Below the pieces are notes generated by a model, which was given only the letters and a program-made list of their open reading frames with translations, had not been told where the DNA came from and made no database searches. A DNA stretch of 64,000 nucleotides from Aeromicrobium marinum DSM 15272 (GTDB taxonomy: Bacteria; Actinomycetota; Actinomycetes; Propionibacteriales; Nocardioidaceae). Shown piece by piece: positions 45,821 to 53,806 of this stretch (its first letter is position 1; every line of letters starts with the position of its first letter). The position numbers were made by a program, and so were the translations under genes. The stretch covers positions 1,799,712 through 1,863,711 of the forward strand of contig NZ_CM001024.1 in assembly GCF_000160775.2 (NCBI RefSeq), written 5' to 3'.

Positions 45821-46717
45821 CTACCGCCGGCGCCGGGGGGTCAGCCGCACACCCGGTAGCGGCGGGGCCGGGATGAAGCGGTCGTCGTGGCCCTCGACGT
45901 GGCCGAAGCGTCCGGCCGTGGGAGCGGACTCCCAGTCGGCGCGAGCCGCCTCGATCTCGTCGTGGCTGCGGCCGATGAAGTTCCACCACATCACCAGGTC
46001 CTCGTCGAACGGCTCACCGCCGATCAGCAGGACCCGGCCGCCGCCGGCGGCGACCCGGACCTGCTCGGCGCCGACCGGCAGGTACCGCAGGTCCCGGTGC
46101 TGCACCGTGACGCCGTCGACCTCGACCGGACCGTCGACCGCCAGGAGCGCGTGCTCGAAGGTCGGCTCCAGGTCGAGCTGCGCCTCCTCGACGACCAGCT
46201 GTGCGCCGACCATCGGGGTGTGCACCGTGGCCGGCGAGGTCACGCCACCGAACGACCCCACGAACACGATCGCCTCCCACCCCGCGCCCGACGCCGCGGG
46301 GAGGTCCGGCAGGTGCTCGAAGTCGGGCGCCCCGTGGCGCCGGTGCTCCGGCAGCGCGACCCACAGCTGGACCCCGTGCATGGAGGTCGTGTCGGCACTG
46401 AACTCCGAGTGGGAGACCCCGGCTCCGGACGTCATCAGGTTGAGCTCCCCGGGGCGCAGCACCACGTCGCTCCCGAGGCTGTCGCGGTGCCGGATCAGGC
46501 CGGCCAGCGGCCAGGTGACGGTCTGCAGTCCCGTGTGCGGGTGCGGCAGCACCTCCATGCGCGCGTCGGTGGGACCGAAGTGGTCGACGAAGCACCAGGC
46601 GCCCACGGTGGGCAGGTCGCGGTACGGCAGCGTCCGGTGGACCGTGAGCCCGCGGACACCGCCGAGCGGCACGTCGCGGGCGTCCAGCGTGACGGGCCCG
46701 GAGGAGGTGGGGGTCAT
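45821..46717 (-). CDS. pirin family bicupin
   Basis: 298 residues. The metal site of the first cupin is in DHFGPTDARMEVLPHPHTGL with further histidine and glutamate ligands in SGAGVSHSEF. The second cupin (LDLEPTFEHALLAVDGPVEV) is less conserved. Some pirins act as quercetinases or regulators; function here is not known. It overlaps the phosphatase gene upstream by four bases. Confidence 0.88.
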   Translation of the reverse strand: MTPTSSGPVTLDARDVPLGGVRGLTVHRTLPYRDLPTVGAWCFVDHFGPTDARMEVLPHPHTGLQTVTWPLAGLIRHRDSLGSDVVLRPGELNLMTSGAGVSHSEFSADTTSMHGVQLWVALPEHRRHGAPDFEHLPDLPAASGAGWEAIVFVGSFGGVTSPATVHTPMVGAQLVVEEAQLDLEPTFEHALLAVDGPVEVDGVTVQHRDLRYLPVGAEQVRVAAGGGRVLLIGGEPFDEDLVMWWNFIGRSHDEIEAARADWESAPTAGRFGHVEGHDDRFIPAPPLPGVRLTPRRRR

Positions 46718-47415
46718 GCCTCCATGGTGTCACCGAGCAGGTGGGTGCGGAGGCGCAGCAGGTCGTCGCTCCCGCCCCCCGCGTCGCGGAACCATCCGTG
46801 CACCCCGTGCGGGTGGGAGTCCCACACGTCCAGCACCGCGAGGATCGCCGCGACGGGAACGGTGAAGAACTCCGCCGGCAGGTGCACCCGGTGCTCGGCA
46901 CCGGGACTGGCCTCCAGCCGGGCGTGGATCGCGTCGAGGTGCAGCTCGGTCGCCAGGTAGTCGGCCACCACGGCCTCGCGGGGGGTGCCGACGAGACTCA
47001 GCATCAGCGCGACCGCGACACCGGTGCGGTCCTTGCCGGCCGCGCAGTGCACCAGCGCCGGGCCCTCGGAGTCCGCCACGGCGCGCACGACGTCGACGAG
47101 CCGGTCGGCGGCGGTGTCGAGCACGACGCCGTACATCTCCGACAGCGTCGCGGCGATGCGAGCACCGGGTCGCAGCGCGGCGAGGAGAGGAATGTTGACG
47201 ACCGAGACACCGGAGCCCGCGATCGGGTGATCGTGCTCGGTCTCCATGGCCGACCTGAGGTCGACGACCGTGGTCGGTGGCCAGAGGATCCCCGGCGGCG
47301 CCACGTCGTCGGCCCAGGGGGCGGCGCTCCGCAGCAGACGGGCCGGACGGATCGTCAGGCCGTCGGCGGCCGGGACGCCGCCGAGATCACGCAGGTTCGG
47401 GACGACGTCGGGCAC
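46714..47415 (-). CDS. tyrosine-protein phosphatase (Y_phosphatase3 type)
   Basis: 233 residues. The P-loop is VHCAAGKDRTGVA with nucleophile Cys124, and the N-terminal NLRDLGGVPAADGLTIRP is the usual start of this family, which in mycobacteria includes PtpB (MptpB). A role on phosphoinositides or phosphotyrosine is possible. The GTG start is six bases after TAGGAT. It forms a two-gene operon with the pirin gene. Confidence 0.85.
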   Translation of the reverse strand: MPDVVPNLRDLGGVPAADGLTIRPARLLRSAAPWADDVAPPGILWPPTTVVDLRSAMETEHDHPIAGSGVSVVNIPLLAALRPGARIAATLSEMYGVVLDTAADRLVDVVRAVADSEGPALVHCAAGKDRTGVAVALMLSLVGTPREAVVADYLATELHLDAIHARLEASPGAEHRVHLPAEFFTVPVAAILAVLDVWDSHPHGVHGWFRDAGGGSDDLLRLRTHLLGDTMEA

Positions 47416-47421
47416 GGCACC

Positions 47422-47427
47422 ATCCTA
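47422..47427 (-). promoter_or_regulatory. leaderless -10 box for the phosphatase-pirin operon
   Basis: Minus-strand TAGGAT with six bases to the GTG at 47415. Confidence 0.5.
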
Positions 47428-47508
47428 GGCGGAGGCTCCCACCGTCGGCTCGGTGCGGCCGGGGGCGGCGTCAGCACGGCCGACCTCAGGGGCCACGCCC
47501 AACCCACC

Positions 47509-47514
47509 TACGCT
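47509..47514 (+). promoter_or_regulatory. leaderless -10 box for the SGNH hydrolase gene
   Basis: TACGCT, six bases before the ATG at 47521. Confidence 0.5.
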
Positions 47515-47520
47515 GGTGCC

Positions 47521-48429
47521 ATGGGGATGAGGCGCAAGATCGCGACGGCGACCGCTGTCGGGACCGTCGCCACCGTCGGTACGACGGCCGGCTTCCTGTT
47601 CGGCGAGACGGTCCTCGCGCGCCGGCTCATCGGGGTCACCGACGCCCGCCCACCCTCCCCCGACGGCCTCTACGGGGACGACCAGCCGGGCGAGACGATC
47701 CGGGCGGTCGTGCTCGGCGACTCCGCGGCGGTGGGCTACGGCATGCTCACCGCGCTCACCACCCCGCCGGCGCTGCTCGGCTACGGGCTCGCGCAACGCC
47801 TCGCCTCGCCGGTGCAGATGCACAGCGTGGCCGTCGTGGGTGCCGAGAGCTCGGACCTCGCCGAGCAGGTCGACCGCGCCCTGCCGCTGGCCGCGGACGT
47901 CGCCGTGATCGTCATCGGGGCCAACGACGTGACCCACCTGAAGTCGGCGAGGGACGCGGCGTACGACCTCTCCCTGGCCGTGACCCGACTCGTGGAGGCC
48001 GGGACCGCCGTCGTCGTGGGCACCTGCCCGGACCTCGGCACGGTCCGCCCGATCAAGGAGCCGCTGCGGTCGGTCGCGCGCCTCTCCAGCCGCCGGCTGG
48101 CCCGCAAGCAGACCGTGGCGGCCGTCCAGGCGGGTGCGCGCACCGTCTCGCTCGGTGGTCTGCTGGGCCCCATCTTCATCCAGCACCACGAGCTGATGTT
48201 CGGCGACGACCGGTTCCACCCCTCGGCGTCGGGCTACGCGAGCCTCGTCACGGCGCTGCTGTCGTCGGTCGCCGACGCCGTGCACGAACGTCGCAGCGAA
48301 CCGGTCGAGGACGACGCCCCCAGCCAGGTCATGCCGGTCGACGAGGCGGCGGACCTCGCGACGCACCGCGACGGCACCGAGGTGCGCGGTGCCGGCCGCT
48401 GGGCCGGCGTCCTGCGCCGCCGGCGCTGA
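47521..48429 (+). CDS. SGNH/GDSL hydrolase family protein
   Basis: 302 residues. An N-terminal hydrophobic segment (ATAVGTVATVGTTAGFLFG) anchors or exports it. Block I is VVLGDSAAVGYGM (Ser nucleophile in GDS), block III is VIVIGANDVTHL, and block V is DDRFHPSASGYA with the catalytic Asp and His. A lipid or carbohydrate esterase; substrate unknown. A 16-bp hairpin follows the stop. Confidence 0.85.
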   Translation: MGMRRKIATATAVGTVATVGTTAGFLFGETVLARRLIGVTDARPPSPDGLYGDDQPGETIRAVVLGDSAAVGYGMLTALTTPPALLGYGLAQRLASPVQMHSVAVVGAESSDLAEQVDRALPLAADVAVIVIGANDVTHLKSARDAAYDLSLAVTRLVEAGTAVVVGTCPDLGTVRPIKEPLRSVARLSSRRLARKQTVAAVQAGARTVSLGGLLGPIFIQHHELMFGDDRFHPSASGYASLVTALLSSVADAVHERRSEPVEDDAPSQVMPVDEAADLATHRDGTEVRGAGRWAGVLRRRR

Positions 48430-48448
48430 GCCGTACCGCCGCACGACG

Positions 48449-48484
48449 ACGAACGGCCGGACCCCGAGGGGTCCGGCCGTTCGT
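48449..48484. terminator. bidirectional hairpin between convergent genes
   Basis: ACGAACGGCCGGACCCC at 48449-48465 pairs perfectly with 48468-48484 around a CGAG-type turn, 16-17 bp. It sits between the stops of the SGNH hydrolase and BI-1 genes. Confidence 0.75.
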
Positions 48485-48511
48485 GCTGTCGTCCCGTGAG
48501 GGACGAGCGGA

Positions 48512-49354
48512 TCAGTCGCCGCGCAGGATCGCGAGGATGCGCAGCAGCTCGATGTACAGCCACACGAGGGTGACCGTCAGGCCGAACGCGGCACGCCAGG
48601 ACTCGCGCTCCGGCAGGCCGGCCTCGATGCCCTTCTCGACGAAGTCGAAGTCCATGATCAGCATGAACACGGCCAGCACCACGGCGATCGCCGAGACGAC
48701 GAGGCCGAGGGTGTTGAAGCCGCGCAGGCCGCCGGACTCCAGCACGCCGGTGAGGCTGAGCACGAAGTTCACGAGCATGACGCCGACGAAGCTGAAGATC
48801 GCGATCGTCATGACCTTGCGGAACTTGTCGGTCACCTGGATGTTGAAGAACTTGTACGCGGCCAGCGTGCCGAAGAACGCGACCATCGTGGCCAGGACGG
48901 CCTGGAACACGATCGTCGGGTCGCCGACGTAGCTGGAGATGATCTTCGAGAAGGCGCCGACGAACACGCCCTCGACCGCGGCGAAGGCCAGGACCAGCGC
49001 GGGGCTGACGACCTTCTTGAAGGAGTTGACCAGCGACAGCACCAGGCCGACGATGGCTCCGCCCATGGCGAAGGCGAACGCCGTGGCGAGGGCGCCCTCG
49101 GTGGCCAGGTCGCCGATGAGGAACCAGGCGACGGCGGCGGTCGCGACGAGCAGACCGAGGCTGATGGCGGTCTTCTCGACGACGGTGTCGAGGGTCATGC
49201 GACCCGTCGAGGTTCCGCCGCCCAGCGACGCGCCGGGCTGGGCGTCGAGGTCGATCCGCCACTGCGACGGATCGTTGCTGGTGGTCGTGGTGGGAGCTCC
49301 GCCTCGGCCGTTGAAGCCGTCACTTCGGGCGAAGACCGGGTTATTGCTCTGCAT
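48512..49354 (-). CDS. Bax inhibitor-1/YccA family membrane protein
   Basis: 280 residues. A 50-residue polar N-terminus (MQSNNPVFARSDGFNGRGG) precedes seven hydrophobic helices. The start SNNPVFAR and the segment IALVLAVF-like DFDFVEKGIEAGLPERESW mark the actinobacterial YccA-like branch. Relatives are pH-gated calcium leak channels. GGAGGAA lies upstream of the ATG. Minus-strand TATAGGGT at 49402-49409 is a probable -10 box, giving a leader of about 45 bases. Confidence 0.85.
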   Translation of the reverse strand: MQSNNPVFARSDGFNGRGGAPTTTTSNDPSQWRIDLDAQPGASLGGGTSTGRMTLDTVVEKTAISLGLLVATAAVAWFLIGDLATEGALATAFAFAMGGAIVGLVLSLVNSFKKVVSPALVLAFAAVEGVFVGAFSKIISSYVGDPTIVFQAVLATMVAFFGTLAAYKFFNIQVTDKFRKVMTIAIFSFVGVMLVNFVLSLTGVLESGGLRGFNTLGLVVSAIAVVLAVFMLIMDFDFVEKGIEAGLPERESWRAAFGLTVTLVWLYIELLRILAILRGD

Positions 49355-49400
49355 TGCTTCCTCCGTGGGAGTGTGCCCCGCTGGTGGGGCCGGTGACTAC

Positions 49401-49409
49401 ACCCTATAC
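49401..49409 (-). promoter_or_regulatory. -10 box of the BI-1 gene
   Basis: Minus-strand TATAGGGT contains two overlapping hexamers (TATAGG, TAGGGT) upstream of the BI-1 ribosome site and outside the repeat block. Confidence 0.4.
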
Positions 49410-49467
49410 AACGCACGAACCACCGGAATGTATCCCGCTGCGGCCCGGTTTCGCCCTGCAACCAGTG

Positions 49468-50117
49468 AGGCGAACCCCTGGCGACCAGAGTGGTGCGTTC
49501 GCCAGCCCGAGCTTGCGAGGGCGTGAGCGCAGCGAGGCGAACCCACGCGAGCGTCGGGTCGGGCTCCGCCCTCACGGTCGCTCCGCTCCCTGGCGACCAC
49601 AGCGGTGGTTTCGAGGCTGCTCGTTCCTCGCAGCACCTCAACCACCGAGAGCGCGCGGCCCCGCGTTCGCCAGCCCGAGCTTGCGAGGGCGTGAGCGCAG
49701 CGAGGCGAACCCACGCGAGCGTCGCGTCGGCCTTCGCCCTCACGGTCGCTCCGCTCCCTGGCGACCGTGAGCGGCACCGCGTTCGCCAGCCCGAGCTTGC
49801 GAGGGCGTGAGCGCAGCGAGGCGAACCCCACGTCAGCCGTCGCCTCGGGCTCCGCCCTCACGGTCGCTCCCCTCCCTGGCGACCGAGAGAGGTGGTTTCG
49901 AGGCTGCTCGTTCCTCGCAGCACCTCAACCACCGAGAGCGCCCGGCCCCGCGTTCGCCAGCCCGAGCTTGCGAGGGCGTGAGCGCAGCGAGGCGAACCCC
50001 ACGTCAGCCGTCGCCTCGGGCTCCGCCCTCACGGTCGCTCCGCTCCCTGGCGACCACCACCCGCGTTCGCCAGCCCGAGCTTGCGAGGGCGAGAGCGCAG
50101 CGAGGCGAACCCACGCG
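49468..50117. repeat. nested tandem repeat block of palindromic modules
   Basis: Three modules recur. Module a (about 50 bases, arms GTTCGCC/GGCGAAC) starts at 49495, 49663, 49779, 49950 and 50063. Module b (about 47 bases, ending GGTCGCTCCGCTCCC TGGCGACC) follows the first four. Module c (about 59 bases, arms GGTGGTT/AACCACC) occurs at 49604 and 49890. The order a-b-c-a-b is repeated twice and then a. Modules 1, 3 and 5 are exactly 284 bases apart. A fused remnant of a and b lies at 49468-49486. All reading frames across the block are artefacts of the repeat. The 778 bases 49355-50132 hold no gene. Confidence 0.92.
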
Positions 50118-50132
50118 ACCGGTCGGCTGAGC

Positions 50133-50651
50133 TCAGCCCGCGACGTCGTGCAGGTGGTGCACGTCGTCGTGCAGCATGTACTGCGCCAGCGACCCGGCGG
50201 TGAAGACCGAGCCGTTGGACCTGCGGCACGGTCGCACCCAGCCCTGCCCCGGTACGGCGTCGAGCGTCGCCGCGATGCGTCCGATCGCAGTGGCGAGGTC
50301 GTCCGCCACGTCCTCGGGGACCAGTGACGCGTAGTCGCCGGCGATCGCCGCCTCGTCCTGGTCCCAGTCGGCGAACTCCGGGTCGTCGACCTCCTGGACG
50401 AGCCGGAGTCGCTCGTCGAAGACCCGGTACATGTCGCGCACGTGCGCGGCGTACTCGGTCGGCGACCACACACCGCGCGACGGTCTCACCGCGGCGTCGG
50501 CCCGACCGAGGACCCGGGCCCACCGGGCGGGATGCTGTCGGATCCGGTCGGCGACGTCCTGCGGCGGGGCGGCCGCCGCCGTGAACCCGCACTCGGGGCA
50601 CGCCTCGCGCAGCACCCAGGTCCAGTCCTTGGTGTCGGGGGTGATCGTCAT
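50133..50651 (-). CDS. DinB superfamily protein
   Basis: 172 residues, four-helix bundle type. Metal ligand candidates are the His in YAAHVRDMYRVFDERL and HDDVHHLHDVAG at the C-terminus, and the opening DWTWVLREACPECGF is shared by a common actinobacterial DinB/mycothiol-transferase-like group. It may be a metal-dependent mycothiol S-transferase relative. TAGGCT six bases before the ATG suggests a leaderless message. Its stop lies 16 bases from the repeat block. Confidence 0.78.
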   Translation of the reverse strand: MTITPDTKDWTWVLREACPECGFTAAAAPPQDVADRIRQHPARWARVLGRADAAVRPSRGVWSPTEYAAHVRDMYRVFDERLRLVQEVDDPEFADWDQDEAAIAGDYASLVPEDVADDLATAIGRIAATLDAVPGQGWVRPCRRSNGSVFTAGSLAQYMLHDDVHHLHDVAG

Positions 50652-50657
50652 GGGCCG

Positions 50658-50663
50658 AGCCTA
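50658..50663 (-). promoter_or_regulatory. leaderless -10 box for the DinB gene
   Basis: Minus-strand TAGGCT, six bases before the ATG at 50651. Confidence 0.5.
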
Positions 50664-50778
50664 GGAAGGCCCGTCGGCCCGGACCAGACCGTTCCCGGCC
50701 ATCGATCAGCAAGATCCGGTCACCAGATCCGATGACCACGCCCTTCCACGCGCCGGTCGACGCACCACGGTGGTTCTG

Positions 50779-50784
50779 TACCGT
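50779..50784 (+). promoter_or_regulatory. leaderless -10 box for trmB
   Basis: TACCGT with six bases to GTG at 50791; it decides the start against the upstream GTG at 50770. Confidence 0.55.
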
Positions 50785-50790
50785 CGTCCG

Positions 50791-51504
50791 GTGACCTCGA
50801 CCGACCCGCCGTCCCGGTACCGAGCCACCCCGGTGTCCTTCACCCGCCGCGGCGGCCGGCTGACCGAGCGCCAGCAGGCCGCGTGGGACGCCGTCGGGGA
50901 GCAGTTCGTGCTGGACCTGCCCCGAGCCGGCTCCAGCACCTCGGTGGACCCCGGCTTCGTGCTCGACGTCGAGGCCGTGTTCGGCCGCCGGGCGCCCCTG
51001 GTCGTCGAGATCGGCGGCGGACGCGGAGAGGTCATCTGCGGGGCGGCCGAGGAACGGCCGGAGGTCGACCTGCTGGGCCTGGAGGTCTACCGGCCCGGAG
51101 TCGCCCAGACGCTGGTGACCCTGCGACATCGCGGCCTGACCTCGGTCCGGCTCGCCATGGTCGATGCGGCCGAGGCGCTCGCCACGATGCTGCCCGCCGG
51201 GTCGGTCGACGAGCTGTGGGTGAACTTTCCCGACCCGTGGCCGAAGGCGCGCCACCACAAGCGCCGGCTCGTGACGCCGGCGTTCGCAGGTCTGGCCGCA
51301 CGGGTGCTCCGTCCGGGTGGGGTGTGGCGCCTGGCCACCGACTGGGCCGAGTACGCCGAGCAGATGGCCGAGGTCATCGCCGGCTCCGACGATTTCGACG
51401 GCGGACCGGCCGAGCGGTTCGCGGGCCGGGCGCTCACCCGGTTCGAGGCCAAGGGGGTGGCGGCGGGCCGGCCCATCACCGACCTCCGGGCGGTCCGACG
51501 CTGA
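50791..51504 (+). CDS. trmB: tRNA (guanine(46)-N7)-methyltransferase
   Basis: A 237-residue SAM-dependent methyltransferase that makes m7G46 in the tRNA variable loop. The SAM motif is LVVEIGGGRGEVI, the acidic residue follows in LGLEVYRPGV, and the family signature ELWVNFPDPWPKARHHKRRL is intact. The GTG at 50791 is chosen for the -10 box six bases upstream. Confidence 0.93.
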   Translation: MTSTDPPSRYRATPVSFTRRGGRLTERQQAAWDAVGEQFVLDLPRAGSSTSVDPGFVLDVEAVFGRRAPLVVEIGGGRGEVICGAAEERPEVDLLGLEVYRPGVAQTLVTLRHRGLTSVRLAMVDAAEALATMLPAGSVDELWVNFPDPWPKARHHKRRLVTPAFAGLAARVLRPGGVWRLATDWAEYAEQMAEVIAGSDDFDGGPAERFAGRALTRFEAKGVAAGRPITDLRAVRR

Positions 51505-51586
51505 CCGGATCTGTCGGCGCTCGCTGCCACACTGACGGCATCGGCGGTCCCGCCGTGGTCCCGACCGTCCCCGGGGGTGCGCCCAG

Positions 51587-51952
51587 GTGCTGCACGACGA
51601 CGTTCCCGAACTGCAGCAGCAGCTGTGGGCCGATCGCGAGCGCACCCGCGACCGGATCGCGGGCCTGACCGGCAACGTCGCATCGATCGTGGAGGCCGCA
51701 CGCGACACCGCGACCGACGACGAGCACGATCCCGAGGGCGCCACCATCGCCTTCGAGCGCTCGCAGGCCGGCGCGCTGCTGGCCGCCGCACGCCGCCACC
51801 TGGCCGACGTCGACGCCGCGCTGGACCGGATCGCGGCCGGCACCTATGGCAGGTGCGAGCGCTGCGGGCTGGCGGTGGCGCGCGAGCGTCTGCTGGCCCG
51901 CCCGGCCGCCCGGACCTGCATCACCTGCGCGTCGTCGCCGCGACCGGCCTGA
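51587..51952 (+). CDS. TraR/DksA family zinc-finger protein
   Basis: 121 residues. The N-terminal helices (DVPELQQQLWADRERTRDRI) and the C-terminal four-cysteine zinc finger (YGRCERCGLAVARERLLARP then CITCAS) fit the DksA/TraR family, whose members enter the RNA polymerase secondary channel. Whether this short actinobacterial form binds polymerase is not known. GTG start without a strong ribosome site. It faces the UAA tRNA gene. Confidence 0.82.
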   Translation: MLHDDVPELQQQLWADRERTRDRIAGLTGNVASIVEAARDTATDDEHDPEGATIAFERSQAGALLAAARRHLADVDAALDRIAAGTYGRCERCGLAVARERLLARPAARTCITCASSPRPA

Positions 51953-51974
51953 CCGCGGCCGTCCGCACGAGCGG

Positions 51975-52049
51975 TGCTCCCGACGGGATTCGAACCCGTA
52001 CCGTCAGCGGGTTTAAGCCGCCTGCCTCTGCCAGTTGGGCCACGGGAGC
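51975..52049 (-). tRNA. tRNA with UAA anticodon (tRNA-Leu by codon), class I shape
   Basis: 75 nt. Acceptor GCTCCCG/CGGGAGC, D arm GCC...GGC, anticodon stem GGCGG/CCGCT with loop CTTAAAC (anticodon TAA), a six-base variable region GACGGT, T arm ACGGG-TTCGAAT-CCCGT, discriminator A, followed by CCG rather than CCA. The anticodon reads UUA (Leu), but the short variable region is not that of a class II leucine tRNA. Its identity is therefore uncertain. Confidence 0.85.
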
Positions 52050-52055
52050 CCGCCC

Positions 52056-52061
52056 AGCCTA
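52056..52061 (-). promoter_or_regulatory. -10 box of the UAA tRNA
   Basis: Minus-strand TAGGCT, six bases from the mature 5' G. Transcription would begin at or very near nucleotide 1 of the tRNA. Confidence 0.5.
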
Positions 52062-52086
52062 GTCACCGGTCGGTCCCCCCGGTCGC

Positions 52087-52371
52087 TCACTCCGCGACGA
52101 TCGCCCGCAACGCCGCCACGTGGCCGCGGTACGCCGCACGCCCCTCCGGGGTGAGACCCACCCAGGTCCGCACGCGACCCCGGCCGGTCGGCTTGTCGAT
52201 CGCGACGTAGCCGGCGTCGGCCAACACCTTCAGGTGCTTGCTGACCACCGAGTCGGCCGCTCCGAGCAGATCCCTCACGGCGGAGAACTCCGCCGTGGTG
52301 ACCGCGTCGAGAAAGGCACAGATCCGCAGCCGTTGCGGGGCGTGGACGACCTCGTCGAACCCGCCCGTCAC
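52087..52371 (-). CDS. winged-helix transcriptional regulator (HTH_34 type)
   Basis: 94 residues. A winged helix of the MarR/ArsR-like HTH_34 group: EVVHAPQRLRICAFLDAV, VRDLLGAADSVVSKHLKVLA (recognition helix) and the wing YVAIDKPTGRGRVRTWVGLT. The start GTG overlaps the stop of the membrane gene upstream (GTGA), so both are one operon. A palindrome in front of the operon (52845-52863) is its likely operator. Confidence 0.82.
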   Translation of the reverse strand: MTGGFDEVVHAPQRLRICAFLDAVTTAEFSAVRDLLGAADSVVSKHLKVLADAGYVAIDKPTGRGRVRTWVGLTPEGRAAYRGHVAALRAIVAE

Positions 52372-52841
52372 CGGGCGGCACGCAGGTCGGCCGCCAGGGC
52401 GCGGTCGTACAGGTGCCCGAGGACCACGACCGCGACCGCGAGGAGCACGCCGATCGCCCAGATCCATCCCGGGTGCGCCCCGAGCCGGGCGAGGAGGAAG
52501 GCGGTGCCGAAGCCGATGCCGCCGGCGGCGCCCATGGCGTAAGCCCAGCGCGTCGCGGGTCCGTCCTGGTGTCCCCACGGCCACACGCCGGCGATCCGCT
52601 GGTAGGCCTGCACGAGGATCGCGACGCCGGCGAAGAACGCCACGAACCCGATGATCTGGACCAGTCGGGTGCCCAACGAGAGCGAGACGGTGTAGCCCAT
52701 GAACAGCAGGCCCAGCGTCGGGTGGTACCACCACCGCGTGACCAGCCGGTCGGCCGCGGCCGCCCGCGCCTGCTGGACGATGTCGAGCGGTGCCACGTTC
52801 CCGGACGTGTCGGCGTCGTCCCTGTCCCCGTGATGTTCCAT
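52368..52841 (-). CDS. four-helix membrane protein paired with a winged-helix regulator
   Basis: 157 residues with four hydrophobic helices (for example TLGLLFMGYTVSLSLGTRLV and WIWAIGVLLAVAVVVLGHLY). Family not named with certainty. This membrane-protein plus HTH_34-regulator pair recurs in actinobacteria. It is the first gene of the operon. Confidence 0.7.
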   Translation of the reverse strand: MEHHGDRDDADTSGNVAPLDIVQQARAAAADRLVTRWWYHPTLGLLFMGYTVSLSLGTRLVQIIGFVAFFAGVAILVQAYQRIAGVWPWGHQDGPATRWAYAMGAAGGIGFGTAFLLARLGAHPGWIWAIGVLLAVAVVVLGHLYDRALAADLRAAR

Positions 52842-52844
52842 ACC

Positions 52845-52863
52845 GGAAAGTCAATCACTTTCC
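52845..52863. promoter_or_regulatory. operator-like palindrome before the regulator operon
   Basis: GGAAAGT-CAATC-ACTTTCC, a perfect 7+5+7 inverted repeat, three bases upstream of the ATG at 52841. Its position at the transcription start suits autorepression by the winged-helix protein. Confidence 0.5.
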
Positions 52864-52882
52864 GCAGCGGCAAGTCAAGGGA

Positions 52883-53806
52883 TCAGCGGCCCGGGGCCTC
52901 GACGGCGCCCCAGGCGATGCCGTCGAGGATGTCGCGCTCGCTGACGAGCACGTCGCCGGTGGCCAGGGGCAGCACCTCCAGCAGGCGGTCGAGGATCAAC
53001 GCGCCTGCACCGATGACGTCGGCCCGGCCGTGGTGCATGAACGGCAGCGCCCGCCGGTCGGCCACCGGCATCTGCACCAACGACACGCATGCGGCGCGGA
53101 CCGTCGGGACCGGCAGCACGGCTCCGTGGATGCGGGCGGAGTCGTAGGAGTCCAGCCCGAGGGCGTGCGCCGCCACGGTGGTGACGGTGCCCGCGACCCC
53201 GACGAACCGCTCGATCGGTGACCAACCGTCCACGCTGGCCGCCAGGACGTCGTCGAGGTGGTCGATCAGCTCGGTGATCTCCGCGATCGTCGGCGGGTCC
53301 GACGCGAGGAACCGCTCGGTCAGACGCACCGAACCGATGTCGAAGGACTCGGCGTGGTCGACCTGCTCACCGTCACCGGCGACCAGCTCGGTGGAGCCTC
53401 CGCCGATGTCGGCGACGACCGTGGGGCCCTGACCCACGTCGCGCGTCGCGCCGAGGAAGGACGCCCGCGCCTCGGCATCACCGGAGAGGATCTCCGGCCG
53501 TACCCCGACGACCGACTCGATCGCGTCGAGGAACTCGTCGGCGTTGGCGGCGTCGCGGGCGGCGGACGTGGCGCAGAACCGCACGACCTCCGCGCCCAGC
53601 ACCTCGGCCTGACCGACGAACTCGCGGGTGGCCTCGACGGCACGTCCGACGGCGGCCGGGTCGAGCCGTCCGGTGCGGTCCACACCCTCGCCGAGCCGCA
53701 CGATGCGCATCTCGCGGAGGTGGTCGGTCTTGACCTCGCCGTCGACGTCGGCCACGAGGAGGCGGATGGAGTTGGTGCCGCAGTCGATGGCCGCCACGCG
53801 GGTCAT
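52883..53806 (-). CDS. ppx: exopolyphosphatase (Ppx/GppA family)
   Basis: 307 residues of the actin-like ATPase fold. The first phosphate motif is AAIDCGTNSIRLLVADVD, the second is VVADIGGGSTELVAGD, and FVGVAGTVTTVAA is the adenosine-like motif. It removes terminal phosphates from polyphosphate or hydrolyses pppGpp. This is the short two-domain form of actinobacteria (Rv1026 type). The start overlaps DUF501 by four bases. Confidence 0.9.
   Translation of the reverse strand: MTRVAAIDCGTNSIRLLVADVDGEVKTDHLREMRIVRLGEGVDRTGRLDPAAVGRAVEATREFVGQAEVLGAEVVRFCATSAARDAANADEFLDAIESVVGVRPEILSGDAEARASFLGATRDVGQGPTVVADIGGGSTELVAGDGEQVDHAESFDIGSVRLTERFLASDPPTIAEITELIDHLDDVLAASVDGWSPIERFVGVAGTVTTVAAHALGLDSYDSARIHGAVLPVPTVRAACVSLVQMPVADRRALPFMHHGRADVIGAGALILDRLLEVLPLATGDVLVSERDILDGIAWGAVEAPGR

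Noticed and set aside
49468..50117. Possible CRISPR array
   Set aside because: There are no unique spacers of constant length; the intervals are themselves repeated modules, and no cas genes are present.
49354..50327. ORFs on both strands in the repeat block, with apparent protein repeats such as SPARACEGVSAARRTH
   Set aside because: They are translations of palindromic DNA modules, open in several frames at once, without ribosome sites.
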